Source: Fibrobacter sp. UWH4
GTDB lineage: Bacteria > Fibrobacterota > Fibrobacteria > Fibrobacterales > Fibrobacteraceae
Reading direction: 5' to 3'
DNA: 64,000 nucleotides
NCBI RefSeq assembly: GCF_900142475.1
Contig: NZ_FRAY01000003.1
Span: 434,001 to 498,000 of the forward strand
This document shows, piece after piece, positions 25,659-35,014 of this stretch. Each line of letters starts with the position of its first letter. The stretch's first letter is position 1. Position numbers and translations under genes: made by a program. The notes below the pieces were generated by a model. It was not told the DNA's origin and did no database searches. It worked only from the letters and a program-made list of their open reading frames with translations.

Positions 25659-26695
25659 ATATGCGACCACGCCCGCGGGGGTACGGGCAAAAACTCTCCA
25701 TCTTGACGCAGCATGCAAACTTCAGGTGCACCAGACTTTTCTAGCGCATTCCCTATTCTACACACCTTGCCTAATCGAACATTTTCTTCAAATATACTAT
25801 TTGGGCATGAATTTGCAAACAGAAGTTCGTATTCTTCGCCCCCATTTAATGCAAAATCAAGAGGATCAAGGTGATATCTATCACACAGGCGAAGGACTTC
25901 CGCGTCAATCGGAAGCAAGGATTCCTCGATTTGCAGGTTCACCCCCGAAGCAACTGCCAGATGGTTCAACTCCGAAGAAAGACCATCGCTAATGTCCATC
26001 GCCGCGCCATAGGCTCCCAAACGAATCAGTTCGGCCCCCGCCGATTCACAAATCTGCGGAGAAAGATGGTATTCCACCAGCTTGGGGAATTCGGATGCCG
26101 CTTCGGGGTGGTTCATCAGGAGCCAGAGCCCCGCCCCGGACTTGCCGAGAGTCCCGTTTACAAATAAATTATTCCCCGGTTTGACCGCCGAACGCAAAAG
26201 GGGACGCGGAAACTCAAACGCACCGTCGGGTGACGCGCCTGATGAGGCGTCTGGTGATGCGTCGCCGAGTACTCCCAAAAGCGTCGTCGAGAACATCCCC
26301 ACCTCGCCCACCACGGTGTCGCCGCCAATCAAGGCGATTCCACGTTTGGCAAAGCCCTGCGAAAGGGCGGCCTGCACGCGGTTGCGGGTTTCAACGGACC
26401 AGTTCCTGTTCAAGCACAAACCTAGCAGGGCAAGTTTCGGAATTCCACCCATCGCCGAAATGTCTGACACATTAGAAACAATATGCTTTTCGACAGCCTG
26501 TTCGGGAGTCGACCAGTCCAGTCTGAAATGCGTATTTTCGACCGACAAGTCCTTGGTCACAAGCCAACCGTCAAAGATGGCGCAGTCATCGCCCACGCCG
26601 AGCCAGCCGCGGCGCTGCGGAGCGTCGTGCTTAAATTCAGCGGCGCCTTTCAACAACGAATCAATGAACTTGAATTCAGGTACGTCGGGGAACAT
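25655..26695 (-). CDS. thiL: Thiamine-monophosphate kinase
   Basis: Phosphorylates thiamine monophosphate to the active cofactor thiamine diphosphate, using ATP. Family features: G-V-G-D-D-C-A near the N-terminus, T-K-D-L-S-V-E-N-T-H-F, S-N-V-S-D-I-S-A-M-G-G-I-P, I-G-G-D-T-V, and late D-I-S-D-G-L-S-S-E and N-G-G-E-E-Y-E-L-L. An insertion of near-repeats (A-S-P-D-A-S-S-G-A-S-P-D, about 145-157) sits in a surface position. The last four bases overlap gspE. Linking a cofactor kinase to a secretion ATPase has no obvious functional logic and is probably just shared transcription. Confidence 0.93.
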   Translation of the reverse strand: MFPDVPEFKFIDSLLKGAAEFKHDAPQRRGWLGVGDDCAIFDGWLVTKDLSVENTHFRLDWSTPEQAVEKHIVSNVSDISAMGGIPKLALLGLCLNRNWSVETRNRVQAALSQGFAKRGIALIGGDTVVGEVGMFSTTLLGVLGDASPDASSGASPDGAFEFPRPLLRSAVKPGNNLFVNGTLGKSGAGLWLLMNHPEAASEFPKLVEYHLSPQICESAGAELIRLGAYGAAMDISDGLSSELNHLAVASGVNLQIEESLLPIDAEVLRLCDRYHLDPLDFALNGGEEYELLFANSCPNSIFEENVRLGKVCRIGNALEKSGAPEVCMLRQDGEFLPVPPRAWSHI

Positions 26696-26744
26696 ACACT
26701 AAAAATAGGAATTTAATGACGGGTTAATATTTGCCGCCGTCGGC

Positions 26745-26905
26745 TTGCGTCACCTAGGGGACTCCTACGGAGTCCCTCGCTGCTCGGCTCACCTATACGG
26801 AAATGCTAGCAATTCCGTGCAGGGTTCGCCTCACTGCTAGTCATGGCGCTACTGCGTAGCGCAGACCACTGCGCCTCGGAAATGGTCGCTCAAGTAAACT
26901 TGGCG
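26745..26905. other. Palindrome-rich intergenic stretch
   Basis: Between thiL and the FISUMP gene lie three close inverted repeats: GGGACTCC-TAC-GGAGTCCC (26758-26776), CGGAA...TGCTAGCA...TTCCG (26798-26817) and GCGCTA-CTGCG-TAGCGC (26846-26862). None has a T-run. They may form a structured RNA or terminate the FISUMP message; no gene is visible. Confidence 0.4.
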
Positions 26906-26911
26906 ACCGCA

Positions 26912-28537
26912 TCACTCGGCTGGTTTATCCTTGAGACAACGAACTGAAAACCCGTAATACTTGGCGCAGGTGGCCAGGTACGTAACCTCGTACTTGAAGT
27001 GCAAGTATATGTAGTGCGCGCTGTAGCCATTGTTCTCAGAAGAACTCCAGATGTACGCGGCGTAGCCTTCGTAGCGGTAACGGCCATCCTCCTTGTAGCC
27101 TGCGGGCAACGCGGAAAAGCCGAAAGCATCCTCGTTGTTGATGCCACTAGGCTCCTTCCCGCCAGTCTTGGACCTGAGGAACTGGCCCGCAACGTTTTTA
27201 TCAGTATATTCTGTAATGTTATCATCCACGGCAACAATCAACTTTTCCCATTCATCTCGGCTTGGCAGGTGCCAGCCTTCGGGGCAAACGCCTTGTACAT
27301 TACCATCGCCCAGATTGCATTTTCCTCCATTACCGCACTCCTCTTCGGTCTTCCCGAACGCCGCAGCCCAGGTGTACAGGCGACCGTAAACAGAACAATC
27401 GCCTTCCGTTGCTTCACTTCCGCCACCACACCAGCTGTTCTCCGTTTTGTAGTTCAGGTTCTCGGCCATCCAGGTCTCGCTGTAATCCGTTCCTTCCGGA
27501 GCGATAGTCACCATCTTGTAAAGCTGTTCCGTTTTCGCATCGTCATTGAACTTGGCACAGAACTGAGTTTCAGTGTCGTACTTTTCGCCATTGCACAGGT
27601 CATACAAATTTTCCTTAAAGCAGAACTTGTCCGCCGGATCAAACGGATCAGCACCGCACATGGCCTTATAGAGTTTTGTGGTCTTGGCATTTTCGCCTTC
27701 GCCGCATTGAATCGTAACGACTCCGCCCTCGTCGCTTACGATATCGCAGCTCGTGCCATCTTCACCATCTTTTCCGTTCGTGATGGTTCCCACGGTCTTG
27801 CCGCCGCACATCACCTCAATGCCGGAACCGTCCTGGAGCGCGGTCGCCGTGCACGATTCCCCGTTATCACCCTTCAGCGAGGCGAGCCATTCTTCCAGCG
27901 TCTTGTCCGTTCCCGAAAGCTCGTAAGCGCTCTTGCCGTTTTCTCCCTTGTCGCCGTTCGTAATTACAACCGGTTCAGCCCCCGGGCAGCTCACTTCAAT
28001 ACCGTTTTCAACAGGCTTTGTCGTGCAGGACTCGCCATCCTTACCATCCTCACCGTCTTTTCCATTCGTTCCGTTAGTTCCATCGGCGCCCTTAGCACCG
28101 TCCGTTCCGTTTTTGATAGTGCCGACGACCTTGCCGTCGCACTTTACCTCAATGCCGGAACCGTCCTCGAGTGCCGTCGCCGTGCAGGACGCACCGTCCT
28201 TACCGTCATCGCCATCTTTACCGTTTGTTCCGTTAGTACCGTTGGTGCCGTTTTCACCGGCCTTGCCATCGTCTCCCTTGGCGCCCGTGTCGCCCTTTTC
28301 TCCCTTGAGCGAACCCCAGCCGTCCGAAGTACAGGCATATACTTGCGAAGAATCGGCTGCATAAACCAAGGAGCCGTAAATGGACTCTTCGCACTCCGGC
28401 AGTTCCTTGTATTTTTCGACAATGTCGAGAGAAGCCTTCTCGTCCACGTTGGTCACTTCGGTTACCTCGTCGCCGCATGCCGTAAGCATCGCGACAACAG
28501 CGGCTCCAGCCGCAAAAGAATATTTCATAGCGCTCAT
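26912..28537 (-). CDS. FISUMP lipoprotein with collagen-like repeats
   Basis: A 541-residue surface lipoprotein. The signal peptide ends L-T-A-C. Several collagen-like G-x-x tracts rich in G-T-N, G-K-D and G-E-N (about 80-270) alternate with short S-C-T-A-T-A/T-K-P modules carrying paired Cys. The C-terminal ~190 residues are a FISUMP domain: W-M-A-E-N-L-N-Y, Y-G-R-L-Y-T-W, V-C-P-E-G-W-H-L-P-S, F-S-A-L-P-A-G, and the closing F-S-V-R-C-L-K-D. The start has AGGAG seven bases upstream. FISUMP function is unknown; an outer-surface role is assumed. Tandem G-x-x codons make the gene prone to length change. Confidence 0.88.
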   Translation of the reverse strand: MSAMKYSFAAGAAVVAMLTACGDEVTEVTNVDEKASLDIVEKYKELPECEESIYGSLVYAADSSQVYACTSDGWGSLKGEKGDTGAKGDDGKAGENGTNGTNGTNGKDGDDGKDGASCTATALEDGSGIEVKCDGKVVGTIKNGTDGAKGADGTNGTNGKDGEDGKDGESCTTKPVENGIEVSCPGAEPVVITNGDKGENGKSAYELSGTDKTLEEWLASLKGDNGESCTATALQDGSGIEVMCGGKTVGTITNGKDGEDGTSCDIVSDEGGVVTIQCGEGENAKTTKLYKAMCGADPFDPADKFCFKENLYDLCNGEKYDTETQFCAKFNDDAKTEQLYKMVTIAPEGTDYSETWMAENLNYKTENSWCGGGSEATEGDCSVYGRLYTWAAAFGKTEEECGNGGKCNLGDGNVQGVCPEGWHLPSRDEWEKLIVAVDDNITEYTDKNVAGQFLRSKTGGKEPSGINNEDAFGFSALPAGYKEDGRYRYEGYAAYIWSSSENNGYSAHYIYLHFKYEVTYLATCAKYYGFSVRCLKDKPAE

Positions 28538-28760
28538 ATCTCACTCCTAAGTAGGACTTTTATGTTCCGTGCGCTAATTTAGTAAAAAACGTATTCAAGT
28601 TCACAAACTGGTTGAAGTAGAAATAAACGAAGCCAGTAAAAAAGCACATCGTGGAGACAAATTGTTGACAAGATGAGAATTTCTTTAGGATAAAAAATAT
28701 TTTTTGAAAAACTCGAAAAAATCTATCCACAACTCGCGAGAATTACCTATCTTTTAGGCC

Positions 28761-29183
28761 ATGGGACACATCTTCTTTATAGCCCCGTCTTCTCCCGGCA
28801 GTCTGGACCGGTTGAGCCAATGGACTTTCCGTTGGCTGTTGGAGCACGGAGACCTGGCAGAAGATTCCACGATGTACAGCTGCAATTCCATCGAAGACGC
28901 CACAAATCTTCTGGAATCGGCCCTGATTATCGGTCAGTCCCCCGCCTTGATTATTTTGGACCATTCCGACAAGCCGTGCGAGCAGAACCTCAAGTTCAGC
29001 AAGCTCCTGCACGACGGAATCCCCGAATCGTGGATCGTGGAACTCGTTCCCGACAACATGCCACTTCCGGAAAGCGACGAAAACTACTACTGGGTCCGCA
29101 AACCGGTACGCGAAGAGGAATGGTACTGCACCCTGGAACAGGTGCTGCTCAAGAGCGGATCTCCCCAATGGGCAAATAACTAA
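28761..29183 (+). CDS. Receiver-like (pseudo-REC) single-domain protein
   Basis: A 140-residue soluble protein. It is not recognised by name, but the layout resembles a response-regulator receiver domain: a strand ending A-L-I-I-L-D (candidate phospho-Asp) in mid-sequence and V-R-K-P-V near the end, the Lys-Pro pair after strand five. The N-terminal acidic pair needed for Mg2+ binding is not seen (strand one reads I-F-F-I-A-P-S-S), so phosphorylation is doubtful. No kinase is adjacent. The upstream intergenic region (28538-28760) is AT-rich and holds no other gene. Confidence 0.55.
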   Translation: MGHIFFIAPSSPGSLDRLSQWTFRWLLEHGDLAEDSTMYSCNSIEDATNLLESALIIGQSPALIILDHSDKPCEQNLKFSKLLHDGIPESWIVELVPDNMPLPESDENYYWVRKPVREEEWYCTLEQVLLKSGSPQWANN

Positions 29184-29292
29184 TTCAGATTTCAGAATTC
29201 TGATTTCGGAATTATTAATCAAAAATTCCTAAAAAGATTGTTTTAAAAAAAACAACTCTGAAATCCGAACTCCGAATTCCTAACTTTTCAAT

Positions 29293-30270
29293 ATGATTAA
29301 AGGCGTAAGTTATTTTGGTGTGCGCTCGCCTAAGCATGTTCTTGCCGATATGCAGGACGTCAAGGCAGCGGGTTTTAACGCAGTGCTCCATACCTGGAGC
29401 GAAGAAGACCAACAGTATTACTACGGCACCATGAAGGAAATCGTGGACAAGTCCGCAGACTTGGGTCTGACGGTCTACGTAAACCCGTGGGGTGTGGGCC
29501 GCGTATTTGGCGGCGAAGCGTATTCGGAACTCACCGCTCGCAACCACGACTTATGCCAGGTGGCACTCGACGGCAAGCCGAAGGTGGCCGCCTGCCCGAA
29601 CCACCCTGAATTCCGAGCCTATATGCACAAGTGGATTGAATCCGTTTGCGCCACGAAGGTGAGCACTATCTTCTGGGACGAGCCGCATTTTTATTTTGAG
29701 AAAGGCGGGCTACAGAACTGGAGTTGCCGCTGCGAAAAATGCCGCGAGTTGTTCCGCGCTCGTTTCGGCTACGAGATGCCCGCCGAACTTACCAACGACG
29801 TGAAAAATTTCCGCGAGGACAGCCTGATTGATTTTCTGAAAGAAATGACCGAAGATGTTCACGCCCGCGGCAAGCGCAACTGCGTGTGCATGCTTCCGCC
29901 GTGGTTTCCCGCGGGGCTCGACGACTGGAGCCGCGTTGCAGGCCTTGAAAGCGTAGACGAAGTGGCCAGCGACCCGTACTGGGAACGCGGCGCCACCGAG
30001 GAATGGGTCCGCGAAAAATACGCCGAGACCGCCAAGAAGCTCGTGGATGTCGCCACCAAGTACGGCAAGGCCGTGCAGATGTGGATCAAGGCGTACCAGA
30101 TCGAGGCCGGCCGCGAGAACGACCTCGCCATCGCCGTCGAGGAAAGTCGCGCCGCAGGTATCGACAACATTTTCGCGTGGAGCTACCGCGGCACCGAGAC
30201 GCTCAGCTGGCTAAAAAGCGACAACCCAGAAGAAGTCGCCCGGGTGTTCAGGAACGCTCTAAACAACTAG
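29293..30270 (+). CDS. Putative TIM-barrel glycosidase-like protein
   Basis: A 325-residue protein with no signal peptide, so likely cytoplasmic. The order of segments suggests an alpha/beta barrel: G-V-S-Y-F-G-V near the start, V-Y-V-N-P-W-G in strand two or three, I-F-W-D-E-P-H at mid-length with an acidic pair typical of retaining glycosidase strand ends, W-S-C-R-C-E-K-C with three Cys that might bind metal, and M-W-I-K-A-Y-Q-I-E near the end. I do not recognise the family. It follows the receiver-like gene by 109 bases in the same direction. The substrate is unknown; sugar hydrolysis is only a guess. Confidence 0.55.
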   Translation: MIKGVSYFGVRSPKHVLADMQDVKAAGFNAVLHTWSEEDQQYYYGTMKEIVDKSADLGLTVYVNPWGVGRVFGGEAYSELTARNHDLCQVALDGKPKVAACPNHPEFRAYMHKWIESVCATKVSTIFWDEPHFYFEKGGLQNWSCRCEKCRELFRARFGYEMPAELTNDVKNFREDSLIDFLKEMTEDVHARGKRNCVCMLPPWFPAGLDDWSRVAGLESVDEVASDPYWERGATEEWVREKYAETAKKLVDVATKYGKAVQMWIKAYQIEAGRENDLAIAVEESRAAGIDNIFAWSYRGTETLSWLKSDNPEEVARVFRNALNN

Positions 30271-30384
30271 GGAGGGGTTCACCCTCCCTAAAATCCTCCC
30301 GACACTTAATAAACCGCATTGCCCAAATCTTGTTCCTCGGGGTTGTGCGGTTTATTTGCGTGGGCACACCTTCGGTGTGCTTGG
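30271..30384. terminator. Hairpin cluster between two convergent genes
   Basis: GGGAGGG-TTCA-CCCTCCC (30271-30290) follows the TIM-barrel gene directly. A long-loop AAACCGCA...TGCGGTTT and GCACACC-TTC-GGTGTGC (30365-30381) lie before the convergent esterase stop. T-runs are weak, so termination is likely but not certain. Confidence 0.45.
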
Positions 30385-30390
30385 CGGTAA

Positions 30391-31968
30391 TTATTTTATC
30401 TGTATCGTCGTGGAGCCTGTGCGGGATTTTGCGATGAACGTGCCGCCGTTTTTCACGAGGACTTTCGCACTGGCGCGGAGTTCCTGCTTTCCAGAGGCCC
30501 GCACCGTTCCCAGATAGTTGCCGTTCATGTCGAAAATGCGGTAGTTTTCAGCTCCGGTCGCATGCGATAGCGCGGGCTTTACAAAGGCTGTGCATTCATC
30601 AACGCAAACGACTTCATCCTCTCCGAACTGGAAGTAATCCACGTCCATCCAGGAACCGGTTACCGTAAAGCGCAATATGTGTTCGCCCGCAGGGAGGTTC
30701 ACCGTCGCCCGCACCTTGTTGTAGTCGTCGTAGTTGTCCTCGCCTTCATTTTTCGGGACAGAGATCACGTCGGTGATGTTCTTGCCGTCAAGCGACATCT
30801 GGAAGCCCGAAGTCTCGTTTGCGGATGCGACCGACGCGTAAAAGGAATATTCGCCCGTTTCCTTGACGTTCACGGTGTATTCGAGCCATTCGCCTTCCTG
30901 GTTGTAGCCCACGATGTAGCCCGTCGCCTTCTTGTAAATGTCAACGCCCGTCCCTTCGCGGTAATTGGTGCCGCCGTGGTCCTCGGAATCGTTTTCGCTG
31001 TAGGAATCGTTGCCCGAGCCGACACCCGGAACATCGAAGTCTTCCGCCTCGATTTTGCCCGGAATTTCAAACGGCTTACCCTTGAAGGGCTTTTGCGGTT
31101 CGGGAACCACCGGAGCGCGGTTTATTGCCTTGAGCATCTGTTCGGCATAGCGCTTGCCGAATTCCACGTAGGCATCATGGTTGAAATGGTAGCGGTCAAC
31201 ACCGTTGCCGCCGAGATTCTCGGACGACGCGTAGTAAGTATTGTCCATCGTATTCGGGAGTTTCGACACGCGGTCGGAATAGCAGCAACCTTCACGCAGG
31301 AGCTCGCCCGCCACGAAGGGAACTGTATCGGAACTCATGTCAAGCGCCTTGAGGATATCGTCGCGGGTCTTCTTCACGATTTTCGGCCAGTCCGGGTAGC
31401 CGCCGTCCGTTTCGCCCTGATGGAAGATGAACCCCTTGATGACGCCCACCTGTTGAGCCTTCTTCGCGATATCGATAATCGTCTTGGTGACGTTGCCGTC
31501 GCTCGCGTATTCCTTCGCGTAGTTCTTCAGCCAATCCTCCGCCGTAGAGAGGTAGCTTGCGTACTGGTCCTGGTCGAAGAGCTTGATGCTCGCACCGCCC
31601 ACCGCGACCGGGATAATCCCGATGGTCACGTCAGGCATGCTGTCGGCCATCGTACGCCCGAACCAGTCGGCAATGGAAATCGTGTTGCCGCAGTTGAAGA
31701 GCGAAGGTACCGCTGGGTAAACCTCACCGATGGTGTTGCGGCCCTTGCCGCTGCACTTTTGCGTCGCAAAAATCTTGAAACGCGGGTTTTCAGCCTTATC
31801 GGCGCTCTGGGCATCGGCAGTGCCGCCCATGTTGGACTGGCCGTACGCGATATAGATGTGGAAATTCGGGTCCGGAGCGGCATTCGCCTGAATTGCTCCA
31901 AACGACAACAAACCCGCAGCAATACATGCAGCAGGCACGAAACCAGAGAATTTGTTTAAAAATCTCAT
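30391..31968 (-). CDS. CE6 acetyl esterase with CBM6, secreted
   Basis: Deacetylates xylan-type polysaccharide while bound to it. The signal peptide ends Q-A-N-A. The CE6 catalytic domain (about 32-300) has Y-G-Q-S-N-M-G-G with the nucleophile Ser, F-I-F-H-Q-G-E-T-D, and a late Y-H-F-N-H motif with the catalytic His. A CBM6 follows (about 315-455: I-E-A-E-D-F, N-Q-E-G-E-W-L-E-Y, W-M-D-V-D-Y-F-Q-F), and a ~65-residue tail ends T-T-I-Q-I-K. The design matches the CE6-CBM6 esterases described from F. succinogenes. It shares the catalytic domain, but not the linker, with the esterase at 6009-7232. Confidence 0.9.
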   Translation of the reverse strand: MRFLNKFSGFVPAACIAAGLLSFGAIQANAAPDPNFHIYIAYGQSNMGGTADAQSADKAENPRFKIFATQKCSGKGRNTIGEVYPAVPSLFNCGNTISIADWFGRTMADSMPDVTIGIIPVAVGGASIKLFDQDQYASYLSTAEDWLKNYAKEYASDGNVTKTIIDIAKKAQQVGVIKGFIFHQGETDGGYPDWPKIVKKTRDDILKALDMSSDTVPFVAGELLREGCCYSDRVSKLPNTMDNTYYASSENLGGNGVDRYHFNHDAYVEFGKRYAEQMLKAINRAPVVPEPQKPFKGKPFEIPGKIEAEDFDVPGVGSGNDSYSENDSEDHGGTNYREGTGVDIYKKATGYIVGYNQEGEWLEYTVNVKETGEYSFYASVASANETSGFQMSLDGKNITDVISVPKNEGEDNYDDYNKVRATVNLPAGEHILRFTVTGSWMDVDYFQFGEDEVVCVDECTAFVKPALSHATGAENYRIFDMNGNYLGTVRASGKQELRASAKVLVKNGGTFIAKSRTGSTTIQIK

Positions 31969-32017
31969 GACAACCCTTCTTTTTCAAACATCCATCTTAA
32001 AATTATCCTGAAAAAAA

Positions 32018-32045
32018 CACAAAAGGCGCCCCCGGCGCCCTTATT
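32018..32045 (-). terminator. Hairpin/terminator, third after efp
   Basis: On the minus strand AAGGGCGCC-GGG-GGCGCCTT is followed by a T-rich tract; strong G+C stem just upstream of the esterase gene. Confidence 0.6.
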
Positions 32046-32072
32046 CTATAGACAGATTGTCAATGAAGACAA

Positions 32073-32100
32073 AACAAAAAGCCCCGTCGCAGGGGCGCAT
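32073..32100 (-). terminator. Hairpin/terminator, second after efp
   Basis: On the minus strand GCCCC-TGCGAC-GGGGC followed by five T's. Confidence 0.6.
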
Positions 32101-32127
32101 GACAAAGTGAAAATTACCGTGAGCGAA

Positions 32128-32206
32128 AAACGCCTGGTATTAACCAGGCGTGTTCGCGAGAGAACCGGCTCCAGAGTAAGGATTCTGGAGTGTTTAGCCG
32201 GTTCGG
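32128..32206 (-). terminator. Nested hairpin plus primary terminator of efp
   Basis: Right after the efp stop, GAACCGGCT...AGCCGGTTC (32161-32206) encloses an inner CCAGA / TCTGG stem. Then CGCCTGG-TTAATA-CCAGGCG followed by five T's (32128-32153) forms a clear intrinsic terminator. Confidence 0.75.
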
Positions 32207-32211
32207 TCTTA

Positions 32212-32796
32212 TTACTTCGCGCGTTCGAGGTAAGAACCGTCGCGGGTATCCACGCGGATCTTGGTGTTGTTTTCGATGAACAGCGGAATCATCACCTTGG
32301 CGCCGGTTTCGACGGTGCATTCACGCATCACGTTACCGCTGGTGTTGCCCTGGACTGCCGGAGGAGCGTCGATGATCATGAGGTCAACGAAGGTAGGCGG
32401 AATCACTTCGATCGGAAGCGTAGCCTGAGTCTTCGGGTCCTTCCACCAAGTGACTTCGACAGTAGCGCCATCGAGGAGCCAAACTTCGCAGCCATTGAGA
32501 GCTTCCTTGGAGATTTCTTCAGTTTCCTGAGTTTCGTTGTTCAAGAAATACCAAGTAGAACCGTCATTGTAGAGGTAAGTCATTTCGGTGAAGGTCACGT
32601 CGGCTTCTTCAACCGTATCGCCACTCTTCCAGGTGCGTTCGAGGGTGCGGCCGGTCACCAAGTTCTTGATGCGAACGCGGTTAAAGGCCTGGCCCTTACC
32701 CGGCTTCACGAACTGGTTTTCGATGATTTCGTACGGCTGACCATCAACCATGATTTTAAGTTTCTTGCGGAATTCGTTGGTGCTTACAGTACCCAT
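32212..32796 (-). CDS. efp: Elongation factor P
   Basis: Relieves ribosomes stalled at polyproline stretches. 194 residues in the usual three-domain layout. The N-terminal loop reads K-P-G-K-G-Q-A-F with Lys exactly at position 34, the residue that EpmA/EpmB-type enzymes beta-lysylate. The C-terminal domain ends with I-R-V-D-T-R-D-G-S-Y-L-E-R, close to the family consensus. It is transcribed away from epmB with only 41 bases between start codons, fitting the modification link. Several terminator hairpins follow. Confidence 0.96.
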   Translation of the reverse strand: MGTVSTNEFRKKLKIMVDGQPYEIIENQFVKPGKGQAFNRVRIKNLVTGRTLERTWKSGDTVEEADVTFTEMTYLYNDGSTWYFLNNETQETEEISKEALNGCEVWLLDGATVEVTWWKDPKTQATLPIEVIPPTFVDLMIIDAPPAVQGNTSGNVMRECTVETGAKVMIPLFIENNTKIRVDTRDGSYLERAK

Positions 32797-32837
32797 ATTA
32801 TCCTCTTGTTGATTTTGATTCTAAATTTAGCAATATA

Positions 32838-33812
32838 ATGGACGCAGCAGTTAAAGTTTTCACACAAATTCCTGACTTTTTGGAGTATTTAGGTACCGAT
32901 CTGGCGACCACCATCGCCAAGACGACAGCCCTGGCAAACCTCGACCTGAACCCCAAGTTTCCGTTCCTTTGTTCTAGGCATTATGCCGACCTCATAAAAA
33001 AGGCTAACGACCCAGCGGCCCTGTTGCGCGAAATTTTACCGACCAAGGACGAACTTAACAAAGTCGAGGGTTTTGTAGACGACCCCGTGGGCGACCTGCC
33101 TGCCGGAAAATCCGACTGTGTCATCCAGAAATACGACCAGCGCGCCCTGATTGTCTCGACCGCCACCTGCGGTGCCCGTTGCCGATTCTGTTTCCGCAAG
33201 AACTACCCTTTCCAGAACATTCCCGACGTGGCGCGCCAGGTGAGCCACTGGCTCGATACCCACAGCGACGTCTGGGAAGTAATCCTTTCGGGTGGCGACC
33301 CGCTGACGCTTGGTCCCGGCGCCTTCCGCGAGCTGATCGAGGCGATTGCCATGCACGCCTCGGTAACGACGCTCAGAATCCATACGCGCCTCCCCGTGAT
33401 GCGGCCGGACCTGGTAATGCAGCATTTTGAACTGCTGCGTGAATTGCCCGCCAGATTTAGCTGCGTATTGGTGTCACATGTGGACCACGCCGACGAACTC
33501 GACGAGGAATCGGCAACTGTTTTTGCTCAGTTGCGTTTTAGCGGCTGGACGCTCTTGAACCAAAGCGTGCTATTGCGAGGAATTAGCGACGATGCAGACA
33601 AACTAAACAACCTCTGCCGCAAGCTTTTTGAACAAGGTGTACTCCCCTATTACTTGCACCAGCTGGACCACGCCAACGGTGTCGCACACTTCGAAGTTGG
33701 CGATGACGAAGCTCGCAAGCTGATTGCAGAAATCCGCACCAAGTTACCCGGTTACCTTGTACCAAAACTCGTCCGCGAAATCGCCGGCGAAAAAAGCAAA
33801 ACACCCGTTTGA
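32838..33812 (+). CDS. epmB: EF-P (R)-beta-lysine-forming 2,3-aminomutase (radical SAM)
   Basis: Converts L-lysine to beta-lysine for EF-P modification, using SAM, a 4Fe-4S cluster and PLP. The radical SAM triad is C-G-A-R-C-R-F-C. The following S-G-G-D-P-L-T-L and R-I-H-T-R-L-P-V segments are typical of the KamA/EpmB family, and D-H-A-N-G-V-A-H-F lies near the C-terminal end, where PLP and lysine contacts are expected. At 324 residues it has the short EpmB length, not the longer catabolic KamA form. It sits head-to-head with efp. EpmA, which attaches the beta-lysine, is not in this window. Confidence 0.9.
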   Translation: MDAAVKVFTQIPDFLEYLGTDLATTIAKTTALANLDLNPKFPFLCSRHYADLIKKANDPAALLREILPTKDELNKVEGFVDDPVGDLPAGKSDCVIQKYDQRALIVSTATCGARCRFCFRKNYPFQNIPDVARQVSHWLDTHSDVWEVILSGGDPLTLGPGAFRELIEAIAMHASVTTLRIHTRLPVMRPDLVMQHFELLRELPARFSCVLVSHVDHADELDEESATVFAQLRFSGWTLLNQSVLLRGISDDADKLNNLCRKLFEQGVLPYYLHQLDHANGVAHFEVGDDEARKLIAEIRTKLPGYLVPKLVREIAGEKSKTPV

Positions 33813-33847
33813 AAACAGACCCGCCAAAAGTTTCATCTAATTTAAGC

Positions 33848-33882
33848 AAAAAAATCCCTCGGCGTAAACCGAGGGATTTTTT
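33848..33882. terminator. Bidirectional terminator between epmB and mdh
   Basis: AAAAATCCCTCGG-cgtaaa-CCGAGGGATTTTTT, a long stem with A and T flanks, for two convergent genes. Confidence 0.88.
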
Positions 33883-33893
33883 AGCAAATTGAG

Positions 33894-33918
33894 ATTGCCA
33901 CGCTTCGCTCGCAATGAC
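33894..33918. repeat. Dispersed intergenic repeat, short copy
   Basis: ATTGCCACGCTTCGCTCGCA then ATGAC, a shortened form of the elements at 9754 and 12940, placed just past the mdh stop codon. Confidence 0.55.
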
Positions 33919-33955
33919 AAGGGAGCAGAGAGCGAGCGTTACACTCTATTACCTA

Positions 33956-34900
<945 letters not shown>

Positions 34901-35014
34901 TTAACCTTCCTTTTAAGGTAATTAGATTTTTACGCATCAAATATAGCACTTTTTCGTGTTTCAGACAATGAAAAAACGCCCCAAAAAGCCGAAAAACGGA
35001 AAAAATAAGCTACA

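Noticed and set aside
26999-28582. 527-codon plus-strand frame opposite the collagen-like FISUMP gene
   Set aside because: Antisense of repetitive G-x-x codons stays open by chance; the minus strand has the lipobox, ribosome-binding site and FISUMP motifs.
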